Part shown: positions 17,605 through 26,145 of the stretch, piece after piece
How positions within the stretch are numbered: position 1 is the first letter of the stretch
Layout: every line of letters starts with the position of its first letter
Assembly: GCF_030814475.1 (NCBI RefSeq)
Contig: NZ_JAUSVF010000002.1
Coordinates: 930,001 to 994,000 of the forward strand
Length of the DNA: 64,000 nucleotides
From: Pararhizobium capsulatum DSM 1112
GTDB taxonomy: Bacteria > Pseudomonadota > Alphaproteobacteria > Rhizobiales > Rhizobiaceae
Direction: 5' to 3'
Notes under the pieces: model-generated
Told to the model about the DNA's origin: nothing
The model's database searches: none
What the model saw: only the letters and a program-made list of their open reading frames with translations
Program-made: the position numbers and the translations under genes

Positions 17605-19407
17605 ATGGCTATCGTCCAATGCCTCGAAGCGACCAGCTGGAATGACGTTCGGGATGTGCCAGGCCCCCCTTTGCAGACGACTACCAACACGTCCATTTCG
17701 TTCGATCTTTTGTCCCTCAATCCCGCAACGATGTTTGCCGCCAACGGCACCTTCGACGGCGCTGGCAATGGTGTCATCAGCGAAATTGCATTCGATACCA
17801 GCGACCCGGGCCTTTTCACGAACCTCTACATCACCACGTCGTTCAACGTGGACACCGGCTTTTTGGTGACCGTGGGACTTGGCGGCTTCGCCTATGCCAT
17901 CCAGCGCCTGCTCGAGGGCGCGGACACGTTCTACGGTTCTCGCGGAGCGGATTTCCTGAAAGGCTTCGGCGGCGATGACGTGTTCATGACGAGCGGCGGG
18001 GCCGATACGTTCGATGGAGGGGCGGGCAACAACACGGTCAACTATTCGACAGGCGCGCCCGGCCTGGTCGTGGAACTCGAAGCGCCCGGATACAACAAGG
18101 GTTCTGCCGCCGGCGACACCTACATCGACGTCGACAACGTCGTCGGGACCCGCTACGCCGATTATATCTATGGCAACGGCTTCAGGAACAAGTTGGAGGG
18201 TGGTGACGGTAACGACACCTTGGTCGGCAAGGCCGGAGGCGACACGCTCGACGGTGGTGTGGGCAGCGACACCGCGTCCTATGATGCGAGCACCTTCGGG
18301 GTGACTGCAAGCCTGCTCACCCCTTCGATCAACAAAGGTCAGGCGAACCTGGACGTCTATATCTCGATCGAGAACCTCGCGGGCGGCAGCTTCGACGACA
18401 TCTTGCAAGGCAACAACCTTGCCAACACGATCGAGGGCAACGACTATCCCGAATTCCCCTCCGTAGTCGACAATGACCAGCTGTTCGGCTTCGGCGGCAA
18501 TGACAAGCTGTTCGGCTATCGCGGCAACGACACCCTCACCGGCGGCCTCGGCACCGACATTCTCGACGGCGGCCTCGGCAACGATCTCTATATTCTCGAA
18601 AACGGCTTTGACACCGTCGTCGACGCGGGCGGCCTCGACAGCGCCACATCGACGATCAGCCGTTCGCTCGCGACCGGTGGCCTCATTGCAGTCGAAAACC
18701 TGACGCTGGTCAATGTCGCGACCGCGCTCAGCGCCACCGGCAACAACCTCAACAACGTTCTCACCGGCAACACCTTCAACAACGCTCTGTCCGGCGGCAA
18801 CGGCAACGACACCCTCGTCGGTGGCCGTGGTGCCGACGCTCTCAATGGCGGAAGCGGTACAGACCGCGCGTCATATTCCACGGCGACTACCGGTGTCGTT
18901 GCCAATCTCACGTCACCGTCGATCAACAACGGTGACGCCAAGGGCGACACCTACGTGTCGATCGAGAACCTTTCCGGTTCGAACTTCAATGACACCCTCT
19001 ACGGCAGCACTGGTGCCAACGCGATCAGCGGAGGCAATGGCAACGACATCCTCATCGGCTATGGCGGCAATGATACGCTGACTGGCGGCGCCGGCGCGGA
19101 CCGGTTTGACTTCAAATCGGCGCTAAGCGCGATTGACAAGATCACCGACTACAACGTCGCCGCCGACACCATCCGCCTTGAGAACGCCATCTTCACGGCA
19201 CTGGCTGCGGTGGGGACGCTTGCATCCGGTGCCTTCGCGTCGAATTCGACCGGCTTTGCTGGCGATAGCAGCGACCGCATCATCTACGAGAAGGACACAG
19301 GCGAACTCTACTATGATGCCAACGGCAGCGGCACTGGTGGGGGCATCCACTTCGCCACCTTGAGCGCCAATCTGACACTCACCAACGCGGATTTCCTGGT
19401 GATTTAG
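17605..19407 (+). CDS. Large RTX calcium-binding repeat protein
   Basis: 600-residue acidic protein with GGxGNDxLxG nonapeptides in several blocks (about residues 108-145, 190-220, 290-330, 390-420 and 470-500). Three related 48-residue modules start near residues 143, 222 and 420, each reading roughly A-S-Y...GV-A-L...S-IN-G...D-Y-SIENL-G..F-D-L-G. The C-terminus (SSDRIIYEKDTGELYYDANG...NADFLVI) is homologous to that of the preceding RTX protein and is the probable type I secretion signal. The start at 17605 follows CAGGGAG. It lies 275 bases after the first RTX gene. A structural, adhesion or surface-layer role is likely; no enzyme domain is seen. Confidence 0.88.
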   Translation: MAIVQCLEATSWNDVRDVPGPPLQTTTNTSISFDLLSLNPATMFAANGTFDGAGNGVISEIAFDTSDPGLFTNLYITTSFNVDTGFLVTVGLGGFAYAIQRLLEGADTFYGSRGADFLKGFGGDDVFMTSGGADTFDGGAGNNTVNYSTGAPGLVVELEAPGYNKGSAAGDTYIDVDNVVGTRYADYIYGNGFRNKLEGGDGNDTLVGKAGGDTLDGGVGSDTASYDASTFGVTASLLTPSINKGQANLDVYISIENLAGGSFDDILQGNNLANTIEGNDYPEFPSVVDNDQLFGFGGNDKLFGYRGNDTLTGGLGTDILDGGLGNDLYILENGFDTVVDAGGLDSATSTISRSLATGGLIAVENLTLVNVATALSATGNNLNNVLTGNTFNNALSGGNGNDTLVGGRGADALNGGSGTDRASYSTATTGVVANLTSPSINNGDAKGDTYVSIENLSGSNFNDTLYGSTGANAISGGNGNDILIGYGGNDTLTGGAGADRFDFKSALSAIDKITDYNVAADTIRLENAIFTALAAVGTLASGAFASNSTGFAGDSSDRIIYEKDTGELYYDANGSGTGGGIHFATLSANLTLTNADFLVI

Positions 19408-19451
19408 GCGGGGGAGAGCGCGCGAGCGAATCTGAAAGATCCCGGTACGTT

Positions 19452-21128
19452 TTAGGCGCGACGATAAACTGTGGGATCCGGGATCGGGACGGCACCGATA
19501 AGCGCGCGCGTGTAATCGTCGCGCTGCTCTTGGAACACTGTTCGACGCGATCCCATCTCCACCAGTTCTCCGCCGCGCATGACCGCGACGACATGCGCCA
19601 TTTTCTCGATTACCGCCATGTCGTGGGAGATGAAGAGGTAGGCAAGGCCCATCTGTTCCTGCAATTCGAGCATGAGATCCAGCACGCGAGCGCGCACTGA
19701 CACATCCAGGGCGGCGACACTCTCGTCCGCGACGATCAGCTTGGGTTCGAGGGCAAGTGCCCGAGCGATGCAGATGCGCTGGCGCTGGCCGCCGGAAAAC
19801 TCGTGCGGGTAGCGCTCGGCGGCATCGGCGGTTAGACCGACACGCTTCAGCAGGGCGGCTACGCGGTCACGTCGGTCGGATGCATTGCCGATGCCGTGGA
19901 TGACGAGCGGCTCCGCGACGGCGGCGCCCACATTCATGCGGGGATCGAGCGAGGCATAGGGGTCCTGGAAAATCATCTGGGCGGCACGGCGGATCGGTTG
20001 CATGGCACGGGCCGAAAGGCCGGAAATCTCCTGTCCATCGATGCGCACACTGCCTTTGAACGGAATAAGGCCGAGGACAGCCTTGCCGGTCGTCGACTTG
20101 CCAGAGCCGCTTTCACCAACCAACCCAAGCGTCCTTCCCGCCTCCAGCCGGAAGCTGATGCCCTTGACCGTTGCTTGCTGCTCGGTGTCGCGACCGAACC
20201 AACCCGTTCTGCCGCCATAGGTAACCGTGAGATCCGTGACTTCCAGAACCGGCCGGGGCAATGGTGGCCGCGGCGCGGCGGCTGATACGCGCGGAGGCTC
20301 GTCTGTTCCAGCATAGGTGCCGAGGCGTGGCGCCGCAGACAGAAGTTCGCGGGTGTAGGCGGCCACAGGCCTGTGGAAGATGTCGATAACGTCGCCCTGC
20401 TCGACAGTGCGGCCGTTTTGCATGATGACAACCCGATCCGCCATCTCGGCGACCACACCCATGTCGTGTGTGATCATCAGAATAGAGGTGCCGAATTCGT
20501 GTTTCAACTCACGCATCAGCTTCAGGATCTGCGCCTGCACGGTGACGTCGAGGGCCGTCGTCGGTTCGTCGGCGATCAGCACCTTCGGCTGGCAGGAAAG
20601 GGCCATGGCGATCATCACACGCTGGCGCATGCCGCCGGAGAGTTCGTGCGGATACTGCGTCATCCGTCGTGCGGGATCGGCGATATGGACCGCATCCAGC
20701 ATTCGCCTGGCAACAGCCTGGGCGTTTTCGGCGAGTGCATCCTGATGTTCCCGGATTGCCTCGACAAGCTGCGTTCCGATGCTCATCACCGGATTGAGCG
20801 AGGTCATCGGTTCCTGGAAGATCATCGCGATGTCGCCGCCCCGAACCCGTCGCATCGCCTTTTCCGGAAGGCGCAGTAGGTCTGTATCGCCAAGCCTTAT
20901 CTCGCCCGCGGTAACGCGCAGCGAAGCCTTTGGCAGCAGCCCCATGATCGCCAGCGAGGTCACGGACTTGCCGGAACCGGATTCGCCGGCCAGGCAAAGG
21001 GTTTCCCCAACTGCAATATCGAAGCCCACGCTGTCCAGGATGCGCTTCAGTCCGCCCGGGGTGCGCGCATCGATCGAGAGGTCGCGAACCGAAAGGATCG
21101 GGGCAGCGCGCGGCGTAGTTTCATTCAT
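19452..21128 (-). CDS. Dipeptide-type ABC importer, fused double ATPase
   Basis: 558-residue ATPase with two oligopeptide-type nucleotide-binding domains in one chain (DppD-DppF fusion, as in GsiA-like proteins). Each half has Walker A (GESGSGKSV and GESGSGKST), a signature (LSGGMRQRV and FSGGQRQRI) and Walker B with DEPTTALD or DESVAALD. The second half has DESV in place of the usual DEPT. The start at 21128 overlaps the stop of the formamidase gene (ATGA). It is the last gene of the operon with the SBP, two permeases, amidase and AmiC/AmiR regulators, and powers that importer. Confidence 0.93.
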   Translation of the reverse strand: MNETTPRAAPILSVRDLSIDARTPGGLKRILDSVGFDIAVGETLCLAGESGSGKSVTSLAIMGLLPKASLRVTAGEIRLGDTDLLRLPEKAMRRVRGGDIAMIFQEPMTSLNPVMSIGTQLVEAIREHQDALAENAQAVARRMLDAVHIADPARRMTQYPHELSGGMRQRVMIAMALSCQPKVLIADEPTTALDVTVQAQILKLMRELKHEFGTSILMITHDMGVVAEMADRVVIMQNGRTVEQGDVIDIFHRPVAAYTRELLSAAPRLGTYAGTDEPPRVSAAAPRPPLPRPVLEVTDLTVTYGGRTGWFGRDTEQQATVKGISFRLEAGRTLGLVGESGSGKSTTGKAVLGLIPFKGSVRIDGQEISGLSARAMQPIRRAAQMIFQDPYASLDPRMNVGAAVAEPLVIHGIGNASDRRDRVAALLKRVGLTADAAERYPHEFSGGQRQRICIARALALEPKLIVADESVAALDVSVRARVLDLMLELQEQMGLAYLFISHDMAVIEKMAHVVAVMRGGELVEMGSRRTVFQEQRDDYTRALIGAVPIPDPTVYRRA

Positions 21129-22069
21129 GCGAAAACAATTCTCGGGAAATAAAAGGAAACGACCCAATTGGGCATATCGACGATCTCGCTGATCCGAAGA
21201 TCGCCACAGACGGAGCAGAGCATATAGGCATCAACCGGGTTCAGGCCATGTTCGGCGGAGAGCAGGTCGACCATGCGCATGACCGCGTCGCGCGCACCCG
21301 TCATCAGGTCGGGGCCGATGCCGGTGGTCACCTCATAGCCGGCGCCGTCGAGATGGCGGGTGACGGGCTCGGTGGTGGTGAAGCGCGGCGTCTGGAGATT
21401 GGCGCCTTTGATGAGATCGAGCGTCAATTCGACGTTCATCTGGCTTTCGATGGCTGTGCCACAGACCTCTCCGTCGCCTTGGGCGGCGTGGGTGTCGCCG
21501 ACCGAAAAGAGCGCGCCTTCAACCTCGATCGGCAGATAGAGCGTTACGCCCGCCGAGAGATCACGAATATCCATGTTGCCGCCGACGCGGCGCGGTGGAA
21601 CGACGGAGTGCAGGCCGGCTTCTGCTGGAGCCACGCCGATGGTGCCGGTAAACGGCTTCAACGGCACCCTGCCACCCGGACCGAAGGCAGATGGCGCCAT
21701 GGAGACCGTGTCATAGTTCCAGATATGCAGCGCCGGCTCCTTGAACTGGTCTGCCAGCAAACCGAAGCCTGGAATATTGGCTGTCCAGCCATAGCCGCAG
21801 GGGTGAAACTTGCGGATAGTGACCTTCAGTGCATCGCCGGGTTCGGCGCCCTCTACAAAAACGGGGCCGGAAACCGGGTTGATCTTACCGAAATCGAGGC
21901 TGGTGAGTGTGTCGAGCGTCGCGTCGGCCCCGATCTGACCGCCGGACGAATCCAGGCACTCGAACAGGATGGTTTCGCCAGCCTTTGCTATAAGCGCCGG
22001 GGAGAAATCTTTGTTCCAGCCGAAATTATGCTGAGCGCGGTGAATGGTGTGATTGCAAGCGACACACAT
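21125..22069 (-). CDS. Acetamidase/formamidase family hydrolase
   Basis: Hydrolase of 314 residues in the FmdA/AmdA family, which cleaves formamide, acetamide or similar short amides to ammonia and the acid in the cytoplasm. Recognisable blocks are the N-terminal FGWNKDFSPALIAKAGETILFECLD split around the conserved Asp/Ser-GGQ segment, VEGAEPGDALKV, NYDTVSMAPSAFGPGG and FSVGDTHAAQGDGEVCGTAIE (about residues 205-225). The start at 22069 has GAGG 7 bases upstream. Its position in an AmiC/AmiR-controlled importer operon suggests that the imported compound is an amide that both induces and feeds this enzyme. It replaces the nitrilase-type AmiE found in the Pseudomonas ami operon. Confidence 0.9.
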   Translation of the reverse strand: MCVACNHTIHRAQHNFGWNKDFSPALIAKAGETILFECLDSSGGQIGADATLDTLTSLDFGKINPVSGPVFVEGAEPGDALKVTIRKFHPCGYGWTANIPGFGLLADQFKEPALHIWNYDTVSMAPSAFGPGGRVPLKPFTGTIGVAPAEAGLHSVVPPRRVGGNMDIRDLSAGVTLYLPIEVEGALFSVGDTHAAQGDGEVCGTAIESQMNVELTLDLIKGANLQTPRFTTTEPVTRHLDGAGYEVTTGIGPDLMTGARDAVMRMVDLLSAEHGLNPVDAYMLCSVCGDLRISEIVDMPNWVVSFYFPRIVFA

Positions 22070-22146
22070 GGCAATGCCTCGACGTTTTTGGTTGTTTCCT
22101 CTTGGGTGCCCTCCCCCGCATCCGCGGGAGAAGGCCATAGCCCAGC

Positions 22147-23766
22147 TTACTGTTTTACGAAGATCGCATCGTAGTTGATGACGCGGGTCGGATCGATGTA
22201 GATGTTGTCTGGGCCACCCATACGCATCGACTTGGCGACGACGCGGCGCTCGTTGATCACCGGAACCCAGGGCGCGTCGGCCATGATATCGGTGAAGATC
22301 TTGCCCCAGACGACCTGACGTTCCGCAAGCTTGGATGGGTCAGACATGCCGTCCGCCGCAATCGCGCGTTTGTCGAGTTCTTCGTTGCAGTACCATGACC
22401 AGTTCCAGCCGCCTTGAACCGCGCCGGCACAACCGAGGATCGGGCCGTAGAAGTTCGACGGATCCGGGAAGTCGGCGATCCAGGCCATGCCGCCCGACCA
22501 GATCATCGGTGCTTCGCCTTCCGTGCCGCCAGCGGCGATCACGTTGCCCTGGGCAAGGGCACGGATTTCCGCCTTGATGCCGACAGCGGCGAGGTCCTGC
22601 TGGATCGCCTGGGCGATACGCGGCTGCGGGTCGGTGTTGGTGGAGTAGAGCACCGTTTCGAACCCGTCCGGATGGCCGGCTTCTGCAAGCAGCGCCTTGG
22701 CCTTTTCGACATCATACGCATAACCGGTGAAGGTCTTGTCATAGCCCGGCATCAGCGGCGGCAGCGGCTGGTTGGCGGGTGTTGCGCGGCCGTTAAGAAT
22801 GCGGGTGATGCGCTCCTTGTTGATCGCCATGTTGACGGCCTGGCGTACCTTCACGTCGTCGAAGGGTTTTACTTTGGTATTGAGGGTGACATAGCCCGTA
22901 TGGAGCTGCTCCCCGTCAACGATCATCTGCGCGCCTTCCGGGGAGTTTTTGATCTCAAGGAATTTGGCCGGGGGAATGCCATCACCGGCGATATCGACCT
23001 CGCCCTTCTGCAGGCGCAGCAGCGCGACCAGCGGTTCCTGACCGACTTCGACCGTCACCTTGTCGATATGCGGCATGTCCTTGACGAAATAATCCGGGTT
23101 GCGATCGAAGACGAGCTTCTGGCCGATTGTCCAGTCCTTCAGGATGAAGGTGCCGGAACCGACCGGCTTCTTGCCGAAATCGCCGGCCGCGGCCTCGACA
23201 GCTTCCTTCGGCACGATCGAGGCGAAGTTGATCGCCAGCACATGCAGGAAGGTGGCATCCGGACGGGAGAGGTTGAAGATGACGGTGCCGTCATCCGGCG
23301 TCTCGATACCCGAGAGGGTCTCGGATTTGCCGCCGGTTACATCGTCGAAACCGGCGATGGCGCCGAAGAAGCCGGCGCCGGGGCCTTGGGTTTTCGGATT
23401 AACGGCACGCTCAATCGAATATTTTACGTCGGAGGCGACGACTTCGCGCCCGTTCGAGAACTTGACGCCCTTGCGCAGCTTGAATTCATAGGTGAGGCCA
23501 TCGGGCGAAACTGTGAAGCTTTCAGCAAGAGAAGGCACGATATTGGCGGTACCCGGTTCGTAATCGACAAGACGGGAGAACAGGCTCTTGATCATCGACC
23601 AGTTCACCCAATCGTAGCCGATGGCCGGATCGAGCGTGGTGATGTCGTCCTTGTAGGTGACGACGATGTCACCGCCCTGGGCAGGTGTGTCCTGCGCGCT
23701 GGCTGCGAACGGCATGAGCGCGAAGAGCGCCGCCGTGGTGGTGCTGAGAAGCATGCGTCTGAACAT
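22147..23766 (-). CDS. Dipeptide-type ABC substrate-binding protein
   Basis: 539-residue SBP_bac_5 family protein with signal peptide (MFRRMLLSTTTAALFALMPF, cleavage after ASA). The mature part has the typical sequence DITTLDPAIGYDWVNW, YEFKLRKGVKFSNGREV and VRQAVNMAINKERI. It delivers its ligand to the permeases encoded just upstream. The family takes peptides, glutathione, nickel or other small compounds, so the ligand here, probably an amide, is inferred from context. The start at 23766 follows GGGGAACC. The 77-base gap to the formamidase gene holds a short CTCCC...GGGAG hairpin. Confidence 0.93.
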   Translation of the reverse strand: MFRRMLLSTTTAALFALMPFAASAQDTPAQGGDIVVTYKDDITTLDPAIGYDWVNWSMIKSLFSRLVDYEPGTANIVPSLAESFTVSPDGLTYEFKLRKGVKFSNGREVVASDVKYSIERAVNPKTQGPGAGFFGAIAGFDDVTGGKSETLSGIETPDDGTVIFNLSRPDATFLHVLAINFASIVPKEAVEAAAGDFGKKPVGSGTFILKDWTIGQKLVFDRNPDYFVKDMPHIDKVTVEVGQEPLVALLRLQKGEVDIAGDGIPPAKFLEIKNSPEGAQMIVDGEQLHTGYVTLNTKVKPFDDVKVRQAVNMAINKERITRILNGRATPANQPLPPLMPGYDKTFTGYAYDVEKAKALLAEAGHPDGFETVLYSTNTDPQPRIAQAIQQDLAAVGIKAEIRALAQGNVIAAGGTEGEAPMIWSGGMAWIADFPDPSNFYGPILGCAGAVQGGWNWSWYCNEELDKRAIAADGMSDPSKLAERQVVWGKIFTDIMADAPWVPVINERRVVAKSMRMGGPDNIYIDPTRVINYDAIFVKQ

Positions 23767-23795
23767 TTTGGTTCCCCTTTTTTGATCGCTGGGCT

Positions 23796-24716
23796 TCAGT
23801 TTGAACGGATGCGCGGGTCGATGACCGGCGCGAGAAAATCGGCGACTAGGTTGCCGATGATGATGGCAAGCGCGGAGGTGAGCGTGACACCCATGATGAT
23901 CGGAATATCGACCTGCTGGATCGCCTGCCAGGCAAGCTGGCCGATGCCCGGCCAGCCATAGACCGCCTCGACGACCACCACGCCGCCCATGAACTGTCCG
24001 ATATCGATGCCGATCATGGCGATGATTGGAAGCACTGCGTTCGGAAGGACGTGGCGCAGGATGATGCGCCTCTGGGAAAGGCCTTTGGCGCGCGCGGTGC
24101 GCACATAATCCTGGTTCAATACATCGACGACGGCGGAACGAACCATGCGGGCGTACCAGCCCGCGCCAAGCAGGCCGAGCGTTGCCGCGGGCAGGACGAC
24201 ATGGGCCGCCGTGCCGTAACCGGACATCGGAAACCAGCCGAGCGTTGCGGCAAAGACGTAGAGAAGTAAGAGCGCGACGACGAATTGCGGTGCGGAAACA
24301 CCGATAAAGGCCGTGGTCATCACGGCACGGTCAAGGAACCCGCCGCGATTGAGGGCGGCTATCGTGCCGAGCGTCACACCGATCAACACCTCCAGAAAAA
24401 TGCCGGCAGCCATGAGAACAAGCGTTGCTGGAAGACGAGCGGCGATCAGGGTCGCAACTTCTGTCTTCTGCGCATAGGAACGACCAAGATCGCCCTGCAC
24501 CAGACCGCGGACATAGTGCAGAAACTGGACGAGCAGCGGCTGGTCGAGGCCGAGTTCGTGGCGGATGTTGGCAACCGTCTGGGCGGTAGCGCTGCGACCG
24601 GCGATCATGCGCGCCGGATCTGCCGGAAGCGCGTAGAGCAGGACGAAGGTTATAGCGGCGACACCGAGCAGGATCAGAGCGGACTGGAAGAGGCGCTTGG
24701 CGAGAACCGACAGCAT
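23796..24716 (-). CDS. Dipeptide-type ABC permease, DppB-like
   Basis: 306-residue inner-membrane permease with six hydrophobic segments. The DppB hallmarks are MLSVLAKRLFQSALILLGVA at the start, the 'GLDQPLLVQFLHYVRGLVQGDLG' stretch and the ATPase-contact loop YVRTARAKGLSQRRIILRHVLPNA. The ATG overlaps the stop of the upstream DppC-like gene (TGATG), showing translational coupling. It lies 29 bases before the binding-protein gene. Confidence 0.94.
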   Translation of the reverse strand: MLSVLAKRLFQSALILLGVAAITFVLLYALPADPARMIAGRSATAQTVANIRHELGLDQPLLVQFLHYVRGLVQGDLGRSYAQKTEVATLIAARLPATLVLMAAGIFLEVLIGVTLGTIAALNRGGFLDRAVMTTAFIGVSAPQFVVALLLLYVFAATLGWFPMSGYGTAAHVVLPAATLGLLGAGWYARMVRSAVVDVLNQDYVRTARAKGLSQRRIILRHVLPNAVLPIIAMIGIDIGQFMGGVVVVEAVYGWPGIGQLAWQAIQQVDIPIIMGVTLTSALAIIIGNLVADFLAPVIDPRIRSN

Positions 24717-25564
24717 CAGCCTCTCCCGCGCTGGGTCGGGTCGAGAATGTCGCGCAGCGCATCACCGACCAGATTGAAGGCAAGTGCCGTCACAAGGATC
24801 ACGGCACCAGGGAAGAACACCAGCCACGGGGCTGCCTGGAAGTAGCTTTGGCTTTCGAAGATAATGTTGCCCCAGGAAGGGGCTGGCGGCTGCACGCCAA
24901 TGCCGAGGAACGAAAGGGTGGCTTCCAGAAGCACGGTGGTCGCGATGCCGAGCGTACCCCAGACGATTGCCGTCGGCATCAAATGCGGCAGGATGTGCAA
25001 AAACAGGATACGGCCATGCCCGGCTCCGAGCGAACGCTCAGCAAGGATGAAATCACGTTCGACGAGACCGCGTGTCTCGGTATAGACGATGCGTGCGACC
25101 TGAACCCAGTTGACCAGCGCGATCACCATCGCGACGATCCAGAGGCTTGGCTTCAGCAACGCGGCAAGCACGATGGCCAGAAGCAATGCCGGGAAGGCCA
25201 TCATCAGATCTGTGAAGCGCATCAGCAGATTGCCGGCCCAGCCACGCAGATAACCCGCCGTGATGCCGACAAAAAGGCCGATCGTCACCGCTATGCCGTT
25301 TGCGACGAGGCCGATGATCAACGACGTGCGGGCGCCGAAAAGCATGCGTGAAAAGAGGTCCCGCCCGAGCGTATCCGTGCCGAGCAGGAACTGGCCGCCG
25401 GGCGGCATCGGTGCGCCCTCGAGCGTCAAGCCATCGAACATCTGCTCGTCGGGATTGAAGGGTGCAATGAGGGGTGCGGCAATTGCCATGACAATGACGA
25501 TGACGACCACGGCGAGGCCGAAGAGGGCCGTTGGTTGCCGGCAGATTTCCTTGAGAACGCGCAT
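24716..25564 (-). CDS. Dipeptide-type ABC permease, DppC-like
   Basis: 282-residue second permease of the importer. It begins MRVLKEICRQPTALFGLAVV and has the family features LLGTDTLGRDLFSRMLFGAR and the contact loop RDFILAERSLGAGHGRILFLHILPH. The start at 25564 overlaps the stop of the AmiR-like gene (TGATG). The open frame continues far upstream but out of register with family sequence, so the longer version is rejected. Confidence 0.94.
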   Translation of the reverse strand: MRVLKEICRQPTALFGLAVVVIVIVMAIAAPLIAPFNPDEQMFDGLTLEGAPMPPGGQFLLGTDTLGRDLFSRMLFGARTSLIIGLVANGIAVTIGLFVGITAGYLRGWAGNLLMRFTDLMMAFPALLLAIVLAALLKPSLWIVAMVIALVNWVQVARIVYTETRGLVERDFILAERSLGAGHGRILFLHILPHLMPTAIVWGTLGIATTVLLEATLSFLGIGVQPPAPSWGNIIFESQSYFQAAPWLVFFPGAVILVTALAFNLVGDALRDILDPTQRGRG

Positions 25565-26145
25565 CAACCGACGTCCTTCAAGGCTTTTGAACTGCCGAGA
25601 AACAGGGCGGCCAATTGCTCCATCGGCATGCGACGCTGCATGGCGCACTCGCGCAGCAGGCGGTAGGCTTGCTCGTCGTCGATCCGTCTTTCCGTTTTCA
25701 GACGATTGATTGCGGCAAAGACCACCGGCCGCAGCCGCAGCCGCTCCTCCAGCTTCGCCACCTGAGCCTCGGCCTCCATGCGCCGTTGGTGCGAGGCGAC
25801 TGCCAGTACCAGAGCGGGATAGATGGTCGAAGCCGAAACTGGTTTGGGGATGATCGCCGAAGCGCCGCAACCGATCGCCCAGGCGATGCGGCCAGGCGCT
25901 TCCGAGCCAAGCAGGGCGACGACCGGACGGGCCGGTTTACCTTCCGGCCATGGCAGCAACTCATCCCAGCCGCGGTCCGCATCGACGATAACCAGTTCCG
26001 GCAAGTCGAGCGGCAAAAGCGGAAGCCATTGCAGTGCGGAGGCTACTCCCAGCAAGGTCAGCTGTCGGCGCAGCCTGTCGGTGTTTGCATCTTCCTCAGC
26101 GAGAATGGCAACGCGCCAGCCGGCGAAATTCGGCGTGTTGATCAT
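25564..26145 (-). CDS. amiR: ANTAR antiterminator, AmiR-like
   Basis: 193-residue protein with an atypical receiver domain (VAILAEEDANTDRLRRQLTLLG; VIVDADRG at the usual phospho-site position), a coiled coil (EAEAQVAKLEERLRLRP) and a C-terminal ANTAR domain (INRLKTERRIDDEQAYRLLRECAM). AmiR of Pseudomonas is held inactive by AmiC and, when amide binds AmiC, prevents termination in the ami leader. Here the gene overlaps the amiC-like stop (ATGA) and lies inside the operon downstream of the leader terminator, so it would control its own expression. Confidence 0.9.
   Translation of the reverse strand: MINTPNFAGWRVAILAEEDANTDRLRRQLTLLGVASALQWLPLLPLDLPELVIVDADRGWDELLPWPEGKPARPVVALLGSEAPGRIAWAIGCGASAIIPKPVSASTIYPALVLAVASHQRRMEAEAQVAKLEERLRLRPVVFAAINRLKTERRIDDEQAYRLLRECAMQRRMPMEQLAALFLGSSKALKDVG

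Noticed and set aside
17587..18408. Minus-strand open frame opposite the second RTX gene
   Set aside because: A shadow produced by the regular GGxGxD codon pattern.
18000..19100. Repetitive DNA that could be mistaken for a CRISPR array or tandem repeat element
   Set aside because: The periodicity is the codon-level result of RTX nonapeptides; there are no constant repeats with unique spacers.
22414..23961. Plus-strand open frame of 515 codons opposite the binding-protein gene
   Set aside because: Antisense shadow; no ribosome site, no recognisable domain, and the minus-strand gene is certain.
24716..25870. A 384-codon version of the DppC-like permease
   Set aside because: The first 100 codons overlap the AmiR-like gene in another frame; ATG at 25564 with a TGATG overlap is the natural start.
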